Source of the DNA: Clostridium sp. CAG:448
GTDB lineage: Bacteria; Bacillota; Clostridia; Oscillospirales; CAG-272
Length of the DNA stretch: 16,194 bases
Assembly (NCBI GenBank): GCA_000433415.1
Contig: FR890531.1
Span: 37,814 to 54,007 of the forward strand
Direction: 5' to 3'
Positions within the stretch are counted from its first letter, which is position 1; each line of letters starts with the position of its first letter. This document shows, piece after piece, positions 1 to 6,955 of the stretch. The notes beneath the pieces are model-generated. The model searched no databases and was not told where the DNA came from. It saw nothing but the letters and a program-made list of their open reading frames with translations. Made by a program: the position numbers and the translations under genes.

Positions 1-1
1 T

Positions 2-2059
2 ACTGTCCGTGCACTTCCGACAGCCGGAGCCGTGTTCGGCAGCATTGCGGAGGCGGCTGTTACCGTTGAGAATGTATACTATCTGAGCGAAACCAATCCG
101 CTCATGAACGGTGTCTTTACGGATGACGGCAGCGATACGGTAGGTACTGTCACGGGGACAGCTGTCGCAATGGACGCTTCCGATATGAAAAATGCGGATT
201 TTGTGAGCCGCCTTGGAAACGCGTTTGTCAAAGACGCTGATGCCATTAACGGAGGATATCCGGTTCTTGCCGGTCAAAAGCCGCTCGGAGAAGAGCCCGC
301 TGTCCGCGCAAGAGTGGAGATCGGGACGGCAGAGGAGCTGAAAGCATTTGCCGACCGTGTCAATGCCGGCGAATCCTTCACGGACAAAACCGTTTTGCTG
401 ACCAACCATATTGACTTGAGTGATTTCCAGAACTGGACGCAGATCGGCAGATCCTCCTCGGTGCAGTTTGACGGCATTTTCGACGGTCAGGGGTATGTGA
501 TTGACAACCTGTATTCAACGACCGGAGGATTGTTCGGATATGTCGGCACCAATGCGGTGATCAAGAATGTCGGTGTTGCAAGCGGCGAAATCGGTTCGGA
601 CAACCTTTCCTGGATGGGCGGCATTGCCCGGTGGAGCAACGGCGCAGACTTTATCAATTGCTGGAACGGTGCGGATATCATCTGCAGCGGTTGGAGCGGC
701 GGTATTGTCGGAACCGTGCGCGACGGCGGGGATAGCATCATCAAGGGCTGTTATAACGTCGGTTCCGTGACGGCACGTGACGGTGCGGTCGGCGGTATCG
801 TCGGACATCTGGCGACAGGCAGCAACGGCACGTCCGTTCATGTCATCGTTTCCGAATGCTACAATGCGGGTGCGGTGACTGCAAAGGACAATGCAGGCGG
901 CATTGTCGGCAGAGCGCAGGACGGGCATGTCATCCGGAACTGTTACAACGTCGGAAAAGTCAGCGTGACCGGCGACAATATTCTGGACGGCGCCGGCGGC
1001 ATTGCAAGCCTTGTAACTTCTGATAACGAGATTATCAATTGCTATTATCATTCTGAAATGACGACTTGCGGTGTTTCCAACGGGAATGATACGACTGTAG
1101 GGAAGACCGCAGAAGAACTGCAGGCGGATGCGATGCTGCAGTTGTTGGGAGACGGGTTCAAACAGGATCGATATGCACTGGTGAATCACGGATACCCGCT
1201 GCTGCATTGGCAGAAAACAGAGGATGCGGATGCGGTTGATGCTGTAGCAGACCGGATTGCGGCGATCGGAACAGTGACGGCGGACAGCGCAGATGCTATT
1301 CGTGCGGCACGTGCAGCCTATGATGCACTTTCCGATGAATTGAAGGCGCTGGTCAACGTATCCGTGCTGGAGGCGGCAGAGCGTGAACTGGACGGAATTC
1401 TGCAACTGGCACAGGCAAAGGAAGACGCACTGCGTGAACTGGATGCCTATAAAAATCCGTCGGATTACCGCGCGGAACAGGCGGAAGAACTGGAGCGTCT
1501 GCATTCTGCGGGACAGGAAGCTGTCCGTGCGGCGGAGACTATCGAAGCGGTCAAGGCGGCGCTGGCGGCGGCAAAGGCGGACATGGATGCGGTCAAGACC
1601 GACCGGCAGTTGTCTGACGAGGAAGCAGTCAGGAGCGTCTCGGAAGCCATTGCGGCGATCGGAACGGTGACGGCGGACAGCGCAGATGCCATTCGTGCGG
1701 CGCGTGCAGCCTACGATGCGCTTTCCGACGCACTGAAGGAACGGATTGAGAATTACGCGGTTCTGACCGCGGCGGAGGAAGCGCTTGCGGCGTTGCGCGA
1801 AGCGGAAACAACGACGGGGGCGGACACCGAGGAACCTGATACAGAGGAAGAAACCTCATCGGCGCAGGAGTCGACGTCCGATGCGGATACCTCCGATAGT
1901 CCACGCCCGATGCGGATGCCTCCGATACGACGGACACCTCCGGATCCGCGGAAAGTACGGACGGGCAGGAGACGACGGGAGAAGCCAATGCCGACGGATG
2001 CGGTTCTTCTGTATCATTGGGCTTCTGGTTTGTGGCAATACTCGGCATTGCGGTTATGA
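2..2059 (+). CDS. GLUG-repeat surface protein, 5'-partial, frameshifted near 3' end
   Basis: The frame is open from base 2, so the true start lies before the window; the GTG at 32 has no convincing ribosome binding site. The product looks like an extracellular adhesin or ligand-binding surface protein. The first ~80 residues end in an 'NGGYPVLAGQ' closing motif, which recurs later as 'NHGYPLLHWQ', so an earlier copy of the module is cut off. Bases about 310-1210 encode GLUG-type beta repeats, seen as repeated 'GGIVG' and 'CYNVG.V' motifs. Bases about 1220-1800 encode alpha-helical FIVAR-like repeats, two of them nearly identical. An acidic Thr/Ser/Glu-rich linker follows. After about base 1898 the frame turns abruptly Arg/Pro-rich and stops at 2059, while the adjacent frame continues the linker into a membrane anchor (1900-2091). 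The domain type is well supported; the ligand is unknown. Its place at the head of a vitamin-transport operon suggests a surface accessory role. Confidence 0.8.
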   Translation, partial: TVRALPTAGAVFGSIAEAAVTVENVYYLSETNPLMNGVFTDDGSDTVGTVTGTAVAMDASDMKNADFVSRLGNAFVKDADAINGGYPVLAGQKPLGEEPAVRARVEIGTAEELKAFADRVNAGESFTDKTVLLTNHIDLSDFQNWTQIGRSSSVQFDGIFDGQGYVIDNLYSTTGGLFGYVGTNAVIKNVGVASGEIGSDNLSWMGGIARWSNGADFINCWNGADIICSGWSGGIVGTVRDGGDSIIKGCYNVGSVTARDGAVGGIVGHLATGSNGTSVHVIVSECYNAGAVTAKDNAGGIVGRAQDGHVIRNCYNVGKVSVTGDNILDGAGGIASLVTSDNEIINCYYHSEMTTCGVSNGNDTTVGKTAEELQADAMLQLLGDGFKQDRYALVNHGYPLLHWQKTEDADAVDAVADRIAAIGTVTADSADAIRAARAAYDALSDELKALVNVSVLEAAERELDGILQLAQAKEDALRELDAYKNPSDYRAEQAEELERLHSAGQEAVRAAETIEAVKAALAAAKADMDAVKTDRQLSDEEAVRSVSEAIAAIGTVTADSADAIRAARAAYDALSDALKERIENYAVLTAAEEALAALREAETTTGADTEEPDTEEETSSAQESTSDADTSDSPRPMRMPPIRRTPPDPRKVRTGRRRREKPMPTDAVLLYHWASGLWQYSALRL
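1256..1738 (+). repeat. Pair of ~90-bp direct repeats (helical module)
   Basis: Bases 1256-1345 and 1649-1738 are nearly identical at DNA and protein level. Both encode 'IAAIGTVTADSADAIRAARA' followed by 'AYDALSD.LK'. They lie 393 bp apart, which is a multiple of three, so recombination between them would remove one helical module in frame. The near identity, including many third positions, points to recent duplication or gene conversion. Confidence 0.9.
1878..1927 (+). repeat. Imperfect 21-bp tandem repeat spaced 29 bp, at the frameshift
   Basis: Bases 1878-1898 and 1907-1927 match at 20 of 21 positions (CCGATGCGGAT[A/G]CCTCC...). The repeats are 29 bp apart rather than an in-frame 30, which is exactly the one-base deficit needed to explain the frame change in the surface-protein gene. 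Confidence 0.8.
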
Positions 2060-2091
2060 TTGTCGACAGAAAACGGAAACATAATGCGTAA
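1900..2091 (+). pseudogene. Out-of-frame 3' end of the GLUG protein: linker plus C-terminal membrane anchor
   Basis: This frame is open from just after a TAG at 1897-1899. It reads as a seamless continuation of the upstream acidic linker (Asp/Ser/Thr-rich), then a hydrophobic stretch starting near 'LGFWFVAILGIAVMIV', then 'DRKRKHNA' and TAA at 2089-2091. A single membrane helix followed by basic residues matches the anchors of the next two genes. Moving from the upstream frame to this one needs a single missing base near 1898. There is no start codon or ribosome binding site of its own. It is either a real frameshift, a slippage product, or a sequencing or assembly error. Confidence 0.8.
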
Positions 2092-2114
2092 GCAAATGTA
2101 AGAGAGGAGAAAAA

Positions 2115-3605
2115 ATGAGGCGAAGCAAGCGGATCATACTTTTGCTTTGCACGGTTCTGATATGCATCGGCATGCTCCCGGCACTTCCGTCGGGAGCCGC
2201 ATCCGGACCGTCACTTGTTACGACTCTGACCGATAACGTCGTGCAGAGAGGGAGCAAAAAGGTCTTTGACGTGTGGGCGCGGAATGCCGGAGGCGTTAAG
2301 ATACGGGCGACGGTCAAGCACAACGGGCAACGGCTGGAGCCTACATGGGACGATAACGAAAAGGCGAGCTACACACTTAATTTTACGGAGGAGGGCGAGA
2401 ACATTGTTACGGTTTCCGCCTCCTCTGACGGCGGCAAAAAGAAGGAACTGACCTACCATATTACCTATGTACGCGCAAAGGCGGGAGAGGAAATCGGCAG
2501 GGCGATCTGGAGCGTGGAGGCTTTTTCAATCGGATGCGGTTATCTGATCGCGCCGACAGAGGTGCCTATCTACGAGGGAGAAACGTCGGCAAAACAGCTT
2601 TTGCGCCTGCTTGCGGACAATGGTTTTGTCGGTTACTACGGCGGAACGGTAGAGTCCTCCTTTTATCTTGCCTACATTGCGGACGGGGATGTGAGCGGAG
2701 AGCGCTACAATAACTATCAGCGCAGTCAATCTCCGACCGTTCCGCGGCATCTGCAACTCTCTCCTTCGATTCCGTCGTTTTTGTTTCCGTATCTGGAGGC
2801 AAACATGACGTTCTTTGATCCGGAGGATTATAAGAAGAACTGGACCGGTTATCTTGGAGAATTTGCCTTTACCAATGGTTCCGGGTGGATGTACGCGGTC
2901 AACAACGTGTTCCCGAACGTCGGATTTGCGGACAGTTATCTGTCGGACGGGGACACGGTCCGGGTGCAATTTACCCTGGGATACGGTGCCGACATCGGCG
3001 GTGCGTCCGCTGTCGGTACGGATATTCCCGGCGCGGGGGCACAACCCGCGGGCGGATATTTCTCCGTGGCAAACAAAGACGGGCTTTCAAACGCAATCTG
3101 TAAGGCGCGCTCATCCGGTCTTTTGACACGGACCAATGTGAAAGCGGCTTATGATACGGCATTTGATGCAATGGCAACGCTGAATGCGGCACAGGAGACC
3201 GTAGATGCCGCCGCCAAGGCGCTTTACGAGGCGTTGGAAAACCCTTCTGATGAGGTCATACAAACACCGGATTCGGAGCAGACGTCGGAAAGTACCACCG
3301 TTCCCGACGAAACGAATCGGGAGGAAACCACCGATCCCCCGGAATCCGTTGTGACGGACGTGACGACGGATCCCTTTGCGGATTCCCGAAAAGAGGATGA
3401 TCCCGGGAGCGGAACAGGTTCTTCGGATTCGACGCGACAGACCGAACCGACTTCCGATCTGACCGGCATCGGCGCTTCCGGCGGGAAACCCGGCACTGTC
3501 ATCGTGATTCTCGGTGCTGTATCGGGAATCGCTGTTGCGGCTGCCGTGATCTGTGTGATTTACCGCAGTAAAAAACGAGCAGGGGGAAGTGGGCGAGATG
3601 CGTAA
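2115..3605 (+). CDS. Secreted, membrane-anchored DUF4430 (transcobalamin-like C-terminal domain) protein
   Basis: 496 residues. ATG at 2115 is preceded by AGAGGAG at suitable spacing. A signal peptide (about 1-29, basic then hydrophobic, ending SGAAS) leads to an Ig-like beta region (about 33-120). A DUF4430-type region follows (about 125-295), with the 'YEGETSAKQLLRLL' segment and the late 'GSGWMYAVNNVFPNVGFADS' and 'LSDGDTVRVQFTLGYGADIG' segments. Then come a short helical piece and an acidic Thr/Ser/Glu linker. A C-terminal membrane helix (about 460-482) is followed by RSKK. The family resembles the beta domain that closes over cobalamin in transcobalamin and intrinsic factor. I infer an extracellular ligand-capture role in this operon. 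The stop overlaps the start of the toroid gene by 8 bp, implying translational coupling. The domain call is fairly firm; the ligand is inferred. Confidence 0.78.
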   Translation: MRRSKRIILLLCTVLICIGMLPALPSGAASGPSLVTTLTDNVVQRGSKKVFDVWARNAGGVKIRATVKHNGQRLEPTWDDNEKASYTLNFTEEGENIVTVSASSDGGKKKELTYHITYVRAKAGEEIGRAIWSVEAFSIGCGYLIAPTEVPIYEGETSAKQLLRLLADNGFVGYYGGTVESSFYLAYIADGDVSGERYNNYQRSQSPTVPRHLQLSPSIPSFLFPYLEANMTFFDPEDYKKNWTGYLGEFAFTNGSGWMYAVNNVFPNVGFADSYLSDGDTVRVQFTLGYGADIGGASAVGTDIPGAGAQPAGGYFSVANKDGLSNAICKARSSGLLTRTNVKAAYDTAFDAMATLNAAQETVDAAAKALYEALENPSDEVIQTPDSEQTSESTTVPDETNREETTDPPESVVTDVTTDPFADSRKEDDPGSGTGSSDSTRQTEPTSDLTGIGASGGKPGTVIVILGAVSGIAVAAAVICVIYRSKKRAGGSGRDA

Positions 3606-4950
3606 ACGGTTGGGATGTCTGCTGTTGCTTTTTTTGCTTTTACTTCCGGTTGCCGGTATGTGGGCGACTGCCGCGGAGAGCTCCGTGGCGGATGAGGCGT
3701 GGAACATCGCGGAAGGGATTATTGCATGGAAAAAAGCCGACAACGGGGCAGACCCGGACGGATATCTGCTGAATGATACCTACCTTGCACTTGCCGGCAC
3801 CACGCCGGGGGACTGGTATCCCATCGGTCTTGGCAGATTGGGAATTGCGGATCAGAACGCTGCTTATCTTGCGGTCATCCGGGATCAGATTGAGGAGCGT
3901 TACCGTCAGCCGGGAAAGCTGAATGCCGCCAAAGCGACCGAATGGCATCGGATTGCGCTCGCCGTTCTGGCAATGGGCGGCGATCCGACTGCGATCGGAA
4001 CGGATGAAGACGGACAACCCATCAATCTGATTGCGGACGGGACATACCATCGCGGGAAGACAACCTCCCTTGGGCGGCAGGGCATTAACGGCTGGATCTG
4101 GGGCTTGATTGCCCTGGACAGCCTGCGCTACCCCGTGCCGGAAGACGCACACGACACCCGGGACAGCATCCTTTTGGAAATCCTGCGGCAGCAGTTGCCG
4201 GACGGCGGGTTTGCCCTGAGCGGTGGGAGTGCCGACCCGGATCTTACGGCAATGGCGTTGCAGGCATTTGCTCCCTATCAAAACGATGAAAAGACCTATA
4301 CCTATACGCTGAAAAAAACGGGGGAGCAGGTGACCAAAACCGTACATCAGGTGATTGAGGAATCCCTGCAATGCCTGTCGGCACTGCAGCTTCCGACCGG
4401 GGATTTTTCCAGTTGGGGGACGGAAAATGTGGAAAGCACGGATCAGGTCACCGTGGCGCTCTGCAGCCTCGGAATTGACCCGCTGACCGACCCCCGCTTC
4501 ATCAAAAACGGAACGACACTTCTTGACGGTATTCTGCGCTATCGGATGCCGGATGGCGGTTTTGTACATTCCTATACCTATGACCCGGACAACCCCTCCT
4601 CGCATCCGGATCAGTCCAACACCATGGCAGGGGAACAGACACTTTACACCATGGCGGCGCTGTGGCGGCAGGCAAACGGGATGCGCACCCTGTATGATTT
4701 TCGTCCGGAGCAGAGTGCTGCTCTTAAGGAGCGGATTGCGGCATTGGAGCAACAGATCGCGGCGGTCCGTACGGATACGGATGCATCGGTATTGGAGCGG
4801 CTGTTGACCGATTTTTATGCATTGCCCGTATGGGAGCGGAGCTATGTAACCGGGGATTGGAGGCTGGTGGGTGGGGCCCGAGGCTGTCGGATGCAGCCCG
4901 TGCATCGGGGGTGGATATTTACAAAATTGCGGATACGACACCCGTCATAG
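3598..4950 (+). CDS. Secreted alpha/alpha-toroid (squalene-cyclase/transcobalamin alpha-domain-like) protein, N-terminal part
   Basis: ATG at 3598 is chosen over an in-frame GTG at 3589 because AGGGGG (3581-3586) sits 11 bases upstream of the ATG but only 2 from the GTG. A strong signal peptide (residues 1 to ~28, ending 'ATAAES') precedes a helical-hairpin toroid. Visible repeats include 'WHRIALAVLAMGGDP' (His117), 'GINGWIWGLIALDS', 'LPDGGFALSGGSADPDLTAM' (DGGF at 202), 'LPTGDFSSWGTENVESTDQV' and a second DGGF at 319. This is the prenyltransferase/squalene-oxidase repeat fold, shared with the cobalamin-binding alpha domain of transcobalamin. A helical coiled-coil-like region starts near residue 370. 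After about base 4885 this frame becomes unrelated low-quality sequence and stops at 4950; the real protein continues one frame over. A B12-related role is inferred from the neighbouring DUF4430 and ECF genes. Confidence 0.8.
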   Translation: MRKRLGCLLLLFLLLLPVAGMWATAAESSVADEAWNIAEGIIAWKKADNGADPDGYLLNDTYLALAGTTPGDWYPIGLGRLGIADQNAAYLAVIRDQIEERYRQPGKLNAAKATEWHRIALAVLAMGGDPTAIGTDEDGQPINLIADGTYHRGKTTSLGRQGINGWIWGLIALDSLRYPVPEDAHDTRDSILLEILRQQLPDGGFALSGGSADPDLTAMALQAFAPYQNDEKTYTYTLKKTGEQVTKTVHQVIEESLQCLSALQLPTGDFSSWGTENVESTDQVTVALCSLGIDPLTDPRFIKNGTTLLDGILRYRMPDGGFVHSYTYDPDNPSSHPDQSNTMAGEQTLYTMAALWRQANGMRTLYDFRPEQSAALKERIAALEQQIAAVRTDTDASVLERLLTDFYALPVWERSYVTGDWRLVGGARGCRMQPVHRGWIFTKLRIRHPS

Positions 4951-5492
4951 AAAGTCCTGCCGATGATTCCGACGATCTTCCGCTGCTTTCCTTTTCGCTT
5001 TCGGATCGCGCGGCGGTGGATGCGCTGCCGGAGCGGTTGACAACGGAACAGTATGTAACCGTTACAACGCTTCTGGATAAATTGCAGCAGAGCGAAGATT
5101 TTGACGGCAAGGAACAGTACCTGCAAAAGCTGATTGCGGCAAAGCAGGAGATTGCGGCAATTCAGGCAGAGATTGATCGTCTTAACCGGGACATCAAGGA
5201 AAAACTTTACCCGTTTGATCGCATCGGTCTGGGGGACAAGAAAACGGTGGACGGCGTTGTGGCGCGCTATCTTTCATTGAGTGCATATGACCGGACAAAA
5301 ATCGAGCGGTGGGAAGACGTTGTCAAAACAAAAACAAAGCTTGACAATTTGGAGCGGGGCATCGTGATCGGCGTTGTGCTGAGCGTGATTGCCGCCGGAA
5401 CCACGGTATTTCTTTTGTATCGCATCCGGAGACGGAAGCACCAAAAGGAACGGGAAATGGAAGAGCTTGCCGCGGCGTACCGGGACGAATAA
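4830..5492 (+). CDS. C-terminal part of the toroid protein, out of frame: coiled coil plus membrane anchor
   Basis: The coherent continuation of the toroid gene begins at about base 4886 ('LSDAARASGVDIYKIADT'). The ATG at 4830 has no good ribosome binding site and its first ~18 residues overlap the true upstream frame, so this is probably not an independent gene. It encodes an acidic linker, helical modules, and a coiled-coil stretch near 'LIAAKQEIAAIQAEIDRLNR'. A C-terminal membrane helix ('GIVIGVVLSVIAAGTTVFLLY') is followed by RIRRRKHQK. One missing base in the G-rich stretch 4861-4885 would join the two halves into one protein spanning 3598-5492 (about 631 residues). Without that repair, the toroid would be made without its anchor. 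Confidence 0.75.
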   Translation: MGAELCNRGLEAGGWGPRLSDAARASGVDIYKIADTTPVIESPADDSDDLPLLSFSLSDRAAVDALPERLTTEQYVTVTTLLDKLQQSEDFDGKEQYLQKLIAAKQEIAAIQAEIDRLNRDIKEKLYPFDRIGLGDKKTVDGVVARYLSLSAYDRTKIERWEDVVKTKTKLDNLERGIVIGVVLSVIAAGTTVFLLYRIRRRKHQKEREMEELAAAYRDE

Positions 5493-5522
5493 CACGGGAA
5501 ACGGAAAGGAGAGGAGGACAGA

Positions 5523-6077
5523 ATGAAGAAGGATATTCTTGCGCTGTTTGTGATTGTTCTGTTGGTTGCCGTCGTGATAAACGGAACCAATATTCAATCC
5601 GTGGACGAATATTATCTGACACACATTGATGATATTACGCCGGACAGCGAAACGGTGACAATCAGCATTCGGTGCGATACCATCCTGCAAAATTACGAAG
5701 ATCTTGACCCTGCCCTCCAATCCGAAGAATTTGTCCCGCCGGACGGGGTGATCCTCCCGCCGACCAGGTATGTGCTTCGCCCCGGAGATACGGTTTTTGA
5801 CATACTGGACCGTGCGGTACGGTACAACAAGATTCAGATGGAGTACCAGGGAGCAAACGAAAACAGCTTCGGTAGCGTGTATATCCGGGGCATGCACTAT
5901 CTGTATGAATTTTCCTGCGGACCGCTTTCCGGCTGGATGTACCGTGTAGACGGTGAATTTCCGAACTATGGCTGCTCCCGCTATGTGCTGCGGGACGGAC
6001 AGACGGTGGAATGGGTTTATACCTGTGATCTCGGCAGGGATGTCGGCTGTGTATGGATGGAAGGAGGTGCGCCGTGA
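5523..6077 (+). CDS. Small DUF4430 (transcobalamin-like C-terminal domain) protein with N-terminal membrane anchor
   Basis: 184 residues. ATG at 5523 is preceded by a strong GGAGAGGAGGA-type ribosome binding site. One N-terminal hydrophobic segment (about 5-20) serves as signal anchor or signal peptide; no lipobox is seen. The rest is a near-canonical DUF4430 domain: 'VTISIRCDTIL' (about 45-55), 'LRPGDTVFDILDRAVRYNKI' (about 84-103), 'GSVYIRGMHYLYEFSCGPLS' then 'GWMYRVDGEFPNYGCS', and 'VEWVYTCDLGRDVG' near the end. This is the cleanest beta-domain homologue in the window and probably pairs functionally with the toroid protein. Its stop is overlapped by the ecfT start (GTGA), so expression is probably coupled to the transporter. 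Domain identity is strong; corrinoid binding is inferred from domain family and context. Confidence 0.85.
   Translation: MKKDILALFVIVLLVAVVINGTNIQSVDEYYLTHIDDITPDSETVTISIRCDTILQNYEDLDPALQSEEFVPPDGVILPPTRYVLRPGDTVFDILDRAVRYNKIQMEYQGANENSFGSVYIRGMHYLYEFSCGPLSGWMYRVDGEFPNYGCSRYVLRDGQTVEWVYTCDLGRDVGCVWMEGGAP
6061..6067 (+). promoter_or_regulatory. Ribosome binding site that fixes the ecfT start
   Basis: AAGGAGG lies six bases before the GTG at 6074. It therefore supports that start rather than the in-frame ATG at 6053, which would lie upstream of this site. Confidence 0.8.
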
Positions 6078-6955
6078 AAGCGTTTGCCAATGTGCACCCG
6101 GCAGTGCTGATGTTCTATTTTCTGTCAGTGCTGTCCGTGTCGATGTTTGCGTCCAACCCGGTGTTCGCGGTGACGGCGCTGTTGGGAGGGATTCTTTTTT
6201 GTATCACCCTGCAGAAGAAAAGTGCAATTCCCGGTAATCTCGGATTCTATATCCCTTTGTTCTTTCTTGTCGCCGTTACCAACCCGCTTTTCTCTCACAA
6301 CGGGGTGACGCCGTTGTTTTTTCTGAACGGAAATCCGGTTACCATGGAGGCGTTTGCCTACGGTGTTGCCATTGCCGTTATGGTGATCGGCGTGATGCTG
6401 TGGTGCAAGTGCTACAGTGAGGTCATGACAAGCGACAAATTTTTGTATTTGTTCGGCAAGGTCATTCCGAAGCTCGGTTTGGTGCTGTCCATGGCACTTC
6501 ACTTTATTCCCATGTTCAAGCGGCAACTGAAAAAGGTCAGGAGTGCGCAAAAAACCATGGGACTGTACTCCGCACGTGGGATTGTGGACAAGCTCCGGAG
6601 CAACGGACGGGTCTTTCTGGCGATGATTTCCTGGTCTCTTGAAAATGCGATGGAGACTGCGGCGTCCATGCGGGCACGCGGGTACGGAACCGGGAAGCGC
6701 ACCGATTTTTCGCTTTTTCGCTTCACGGCGCGGGACGGCATGCTGCTGACTGTCAGTGCATGTCTGCTGGGCGTAAGTGTTGTGGGAATGGCAACGCGGG
6801 TAACAGCGTTCACCTTTTATCCGCGGATCAGTACACTTGAGTTATCGCCGTTTTCAGTGGCGGTTTATGTTGCGTTCGGCGTGCTGTCGTTTCTGCCGTT
6901 CGCGGTCGAAGTCAGGGAGGCAATTGTATGGACATATTACAGATCGAAAATCTGA
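6074..6955 (+). CDS. ecfT: Energy-coupling factor transporter transmembrane protein EcfT
   Basis: 293 residues from GTG 6074. It is a polytopic membrane protein with hydrophobic helices in the first ~130 residues and again near the C terminus. Its long amphipathic cytoplasmic coupling region carries the EcfT/CbiQ signature: Ala-Arg-Gly in 'MGLYSARGIVDKLRSNGR' and the second motif 'ASMRARGYGTGKR' (Arg200-Gly203). In ECF transporters these Arg motifs dock onto the ATPase pair and transmit ATP-driven movement to the substrate-binding S component. The gene overlaps the upstream DUF4430 gene by 4 bp and the downstream ATPase gene by 28 bp. It is therefore part of a tightly coupled, dedicated transporter unit, with the S component encoded in the same operon. 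Confidence 0.92.
   Translation: MKAFANVHPAVLMFYFLSVLSVSMFASNPVFAVTALLGGILFCITLQKKSAIPGNLGFYIPLFFLVAVTNPLFSHNGVTPLFFLNGNPVTMEAFAYGVAIAVMVIGVMLWCKCYSEVMTSDKFLYLFGKVIPKLGLVLSMALHFIPMFKRQLKKVRSAQKTMGLYSARGIVDKLRSNGRVFLAMISWSLENAMETAASMRARGYGTGKRTDFSLFRFTARDGMLLTVSACLLGVSVVGMATRVTAFTFYPRISTLELSPFSVAVYVAFGVLSFLPFAVEVREAIVWTYYRSKI

Noticed and set aside
515..1504. 329-residue minus-strand open frame
   Set aside because: It is antisense to the GLUG-repeat gene and its sequence merely mirrors the repeats.
1880..1915. Programmed -1 ribosomal frameshifting in the GLUG gene
   Set aside because: I see no X-XXY-YYZ slippery heptamer or downstream pseudoknot; the 29-bp repeat period better fits a simple base loss.
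2060..2114. Cobalamin riboswitch within the B12-like operon
   Set aside because: The gaps between operon genes are far too short for one and no B12-box-like element was seen; any such element would lie before the window.
3640..4941. 433-residue minus-strand open frame
   Set aside because: It is antisense to the toroid gene, rich in Arg/His/Pro/Cys with no recognisable domain, and typical of a shadow in GC-rich coding DNA.
6053..6073. Earlier ATG start for EcfT
   Set aside because: The AAGGAGG at 6061-6067 lies inside this extension and points to GTG 6074, which also gives the usual GTGA overlap with the upstream stop.
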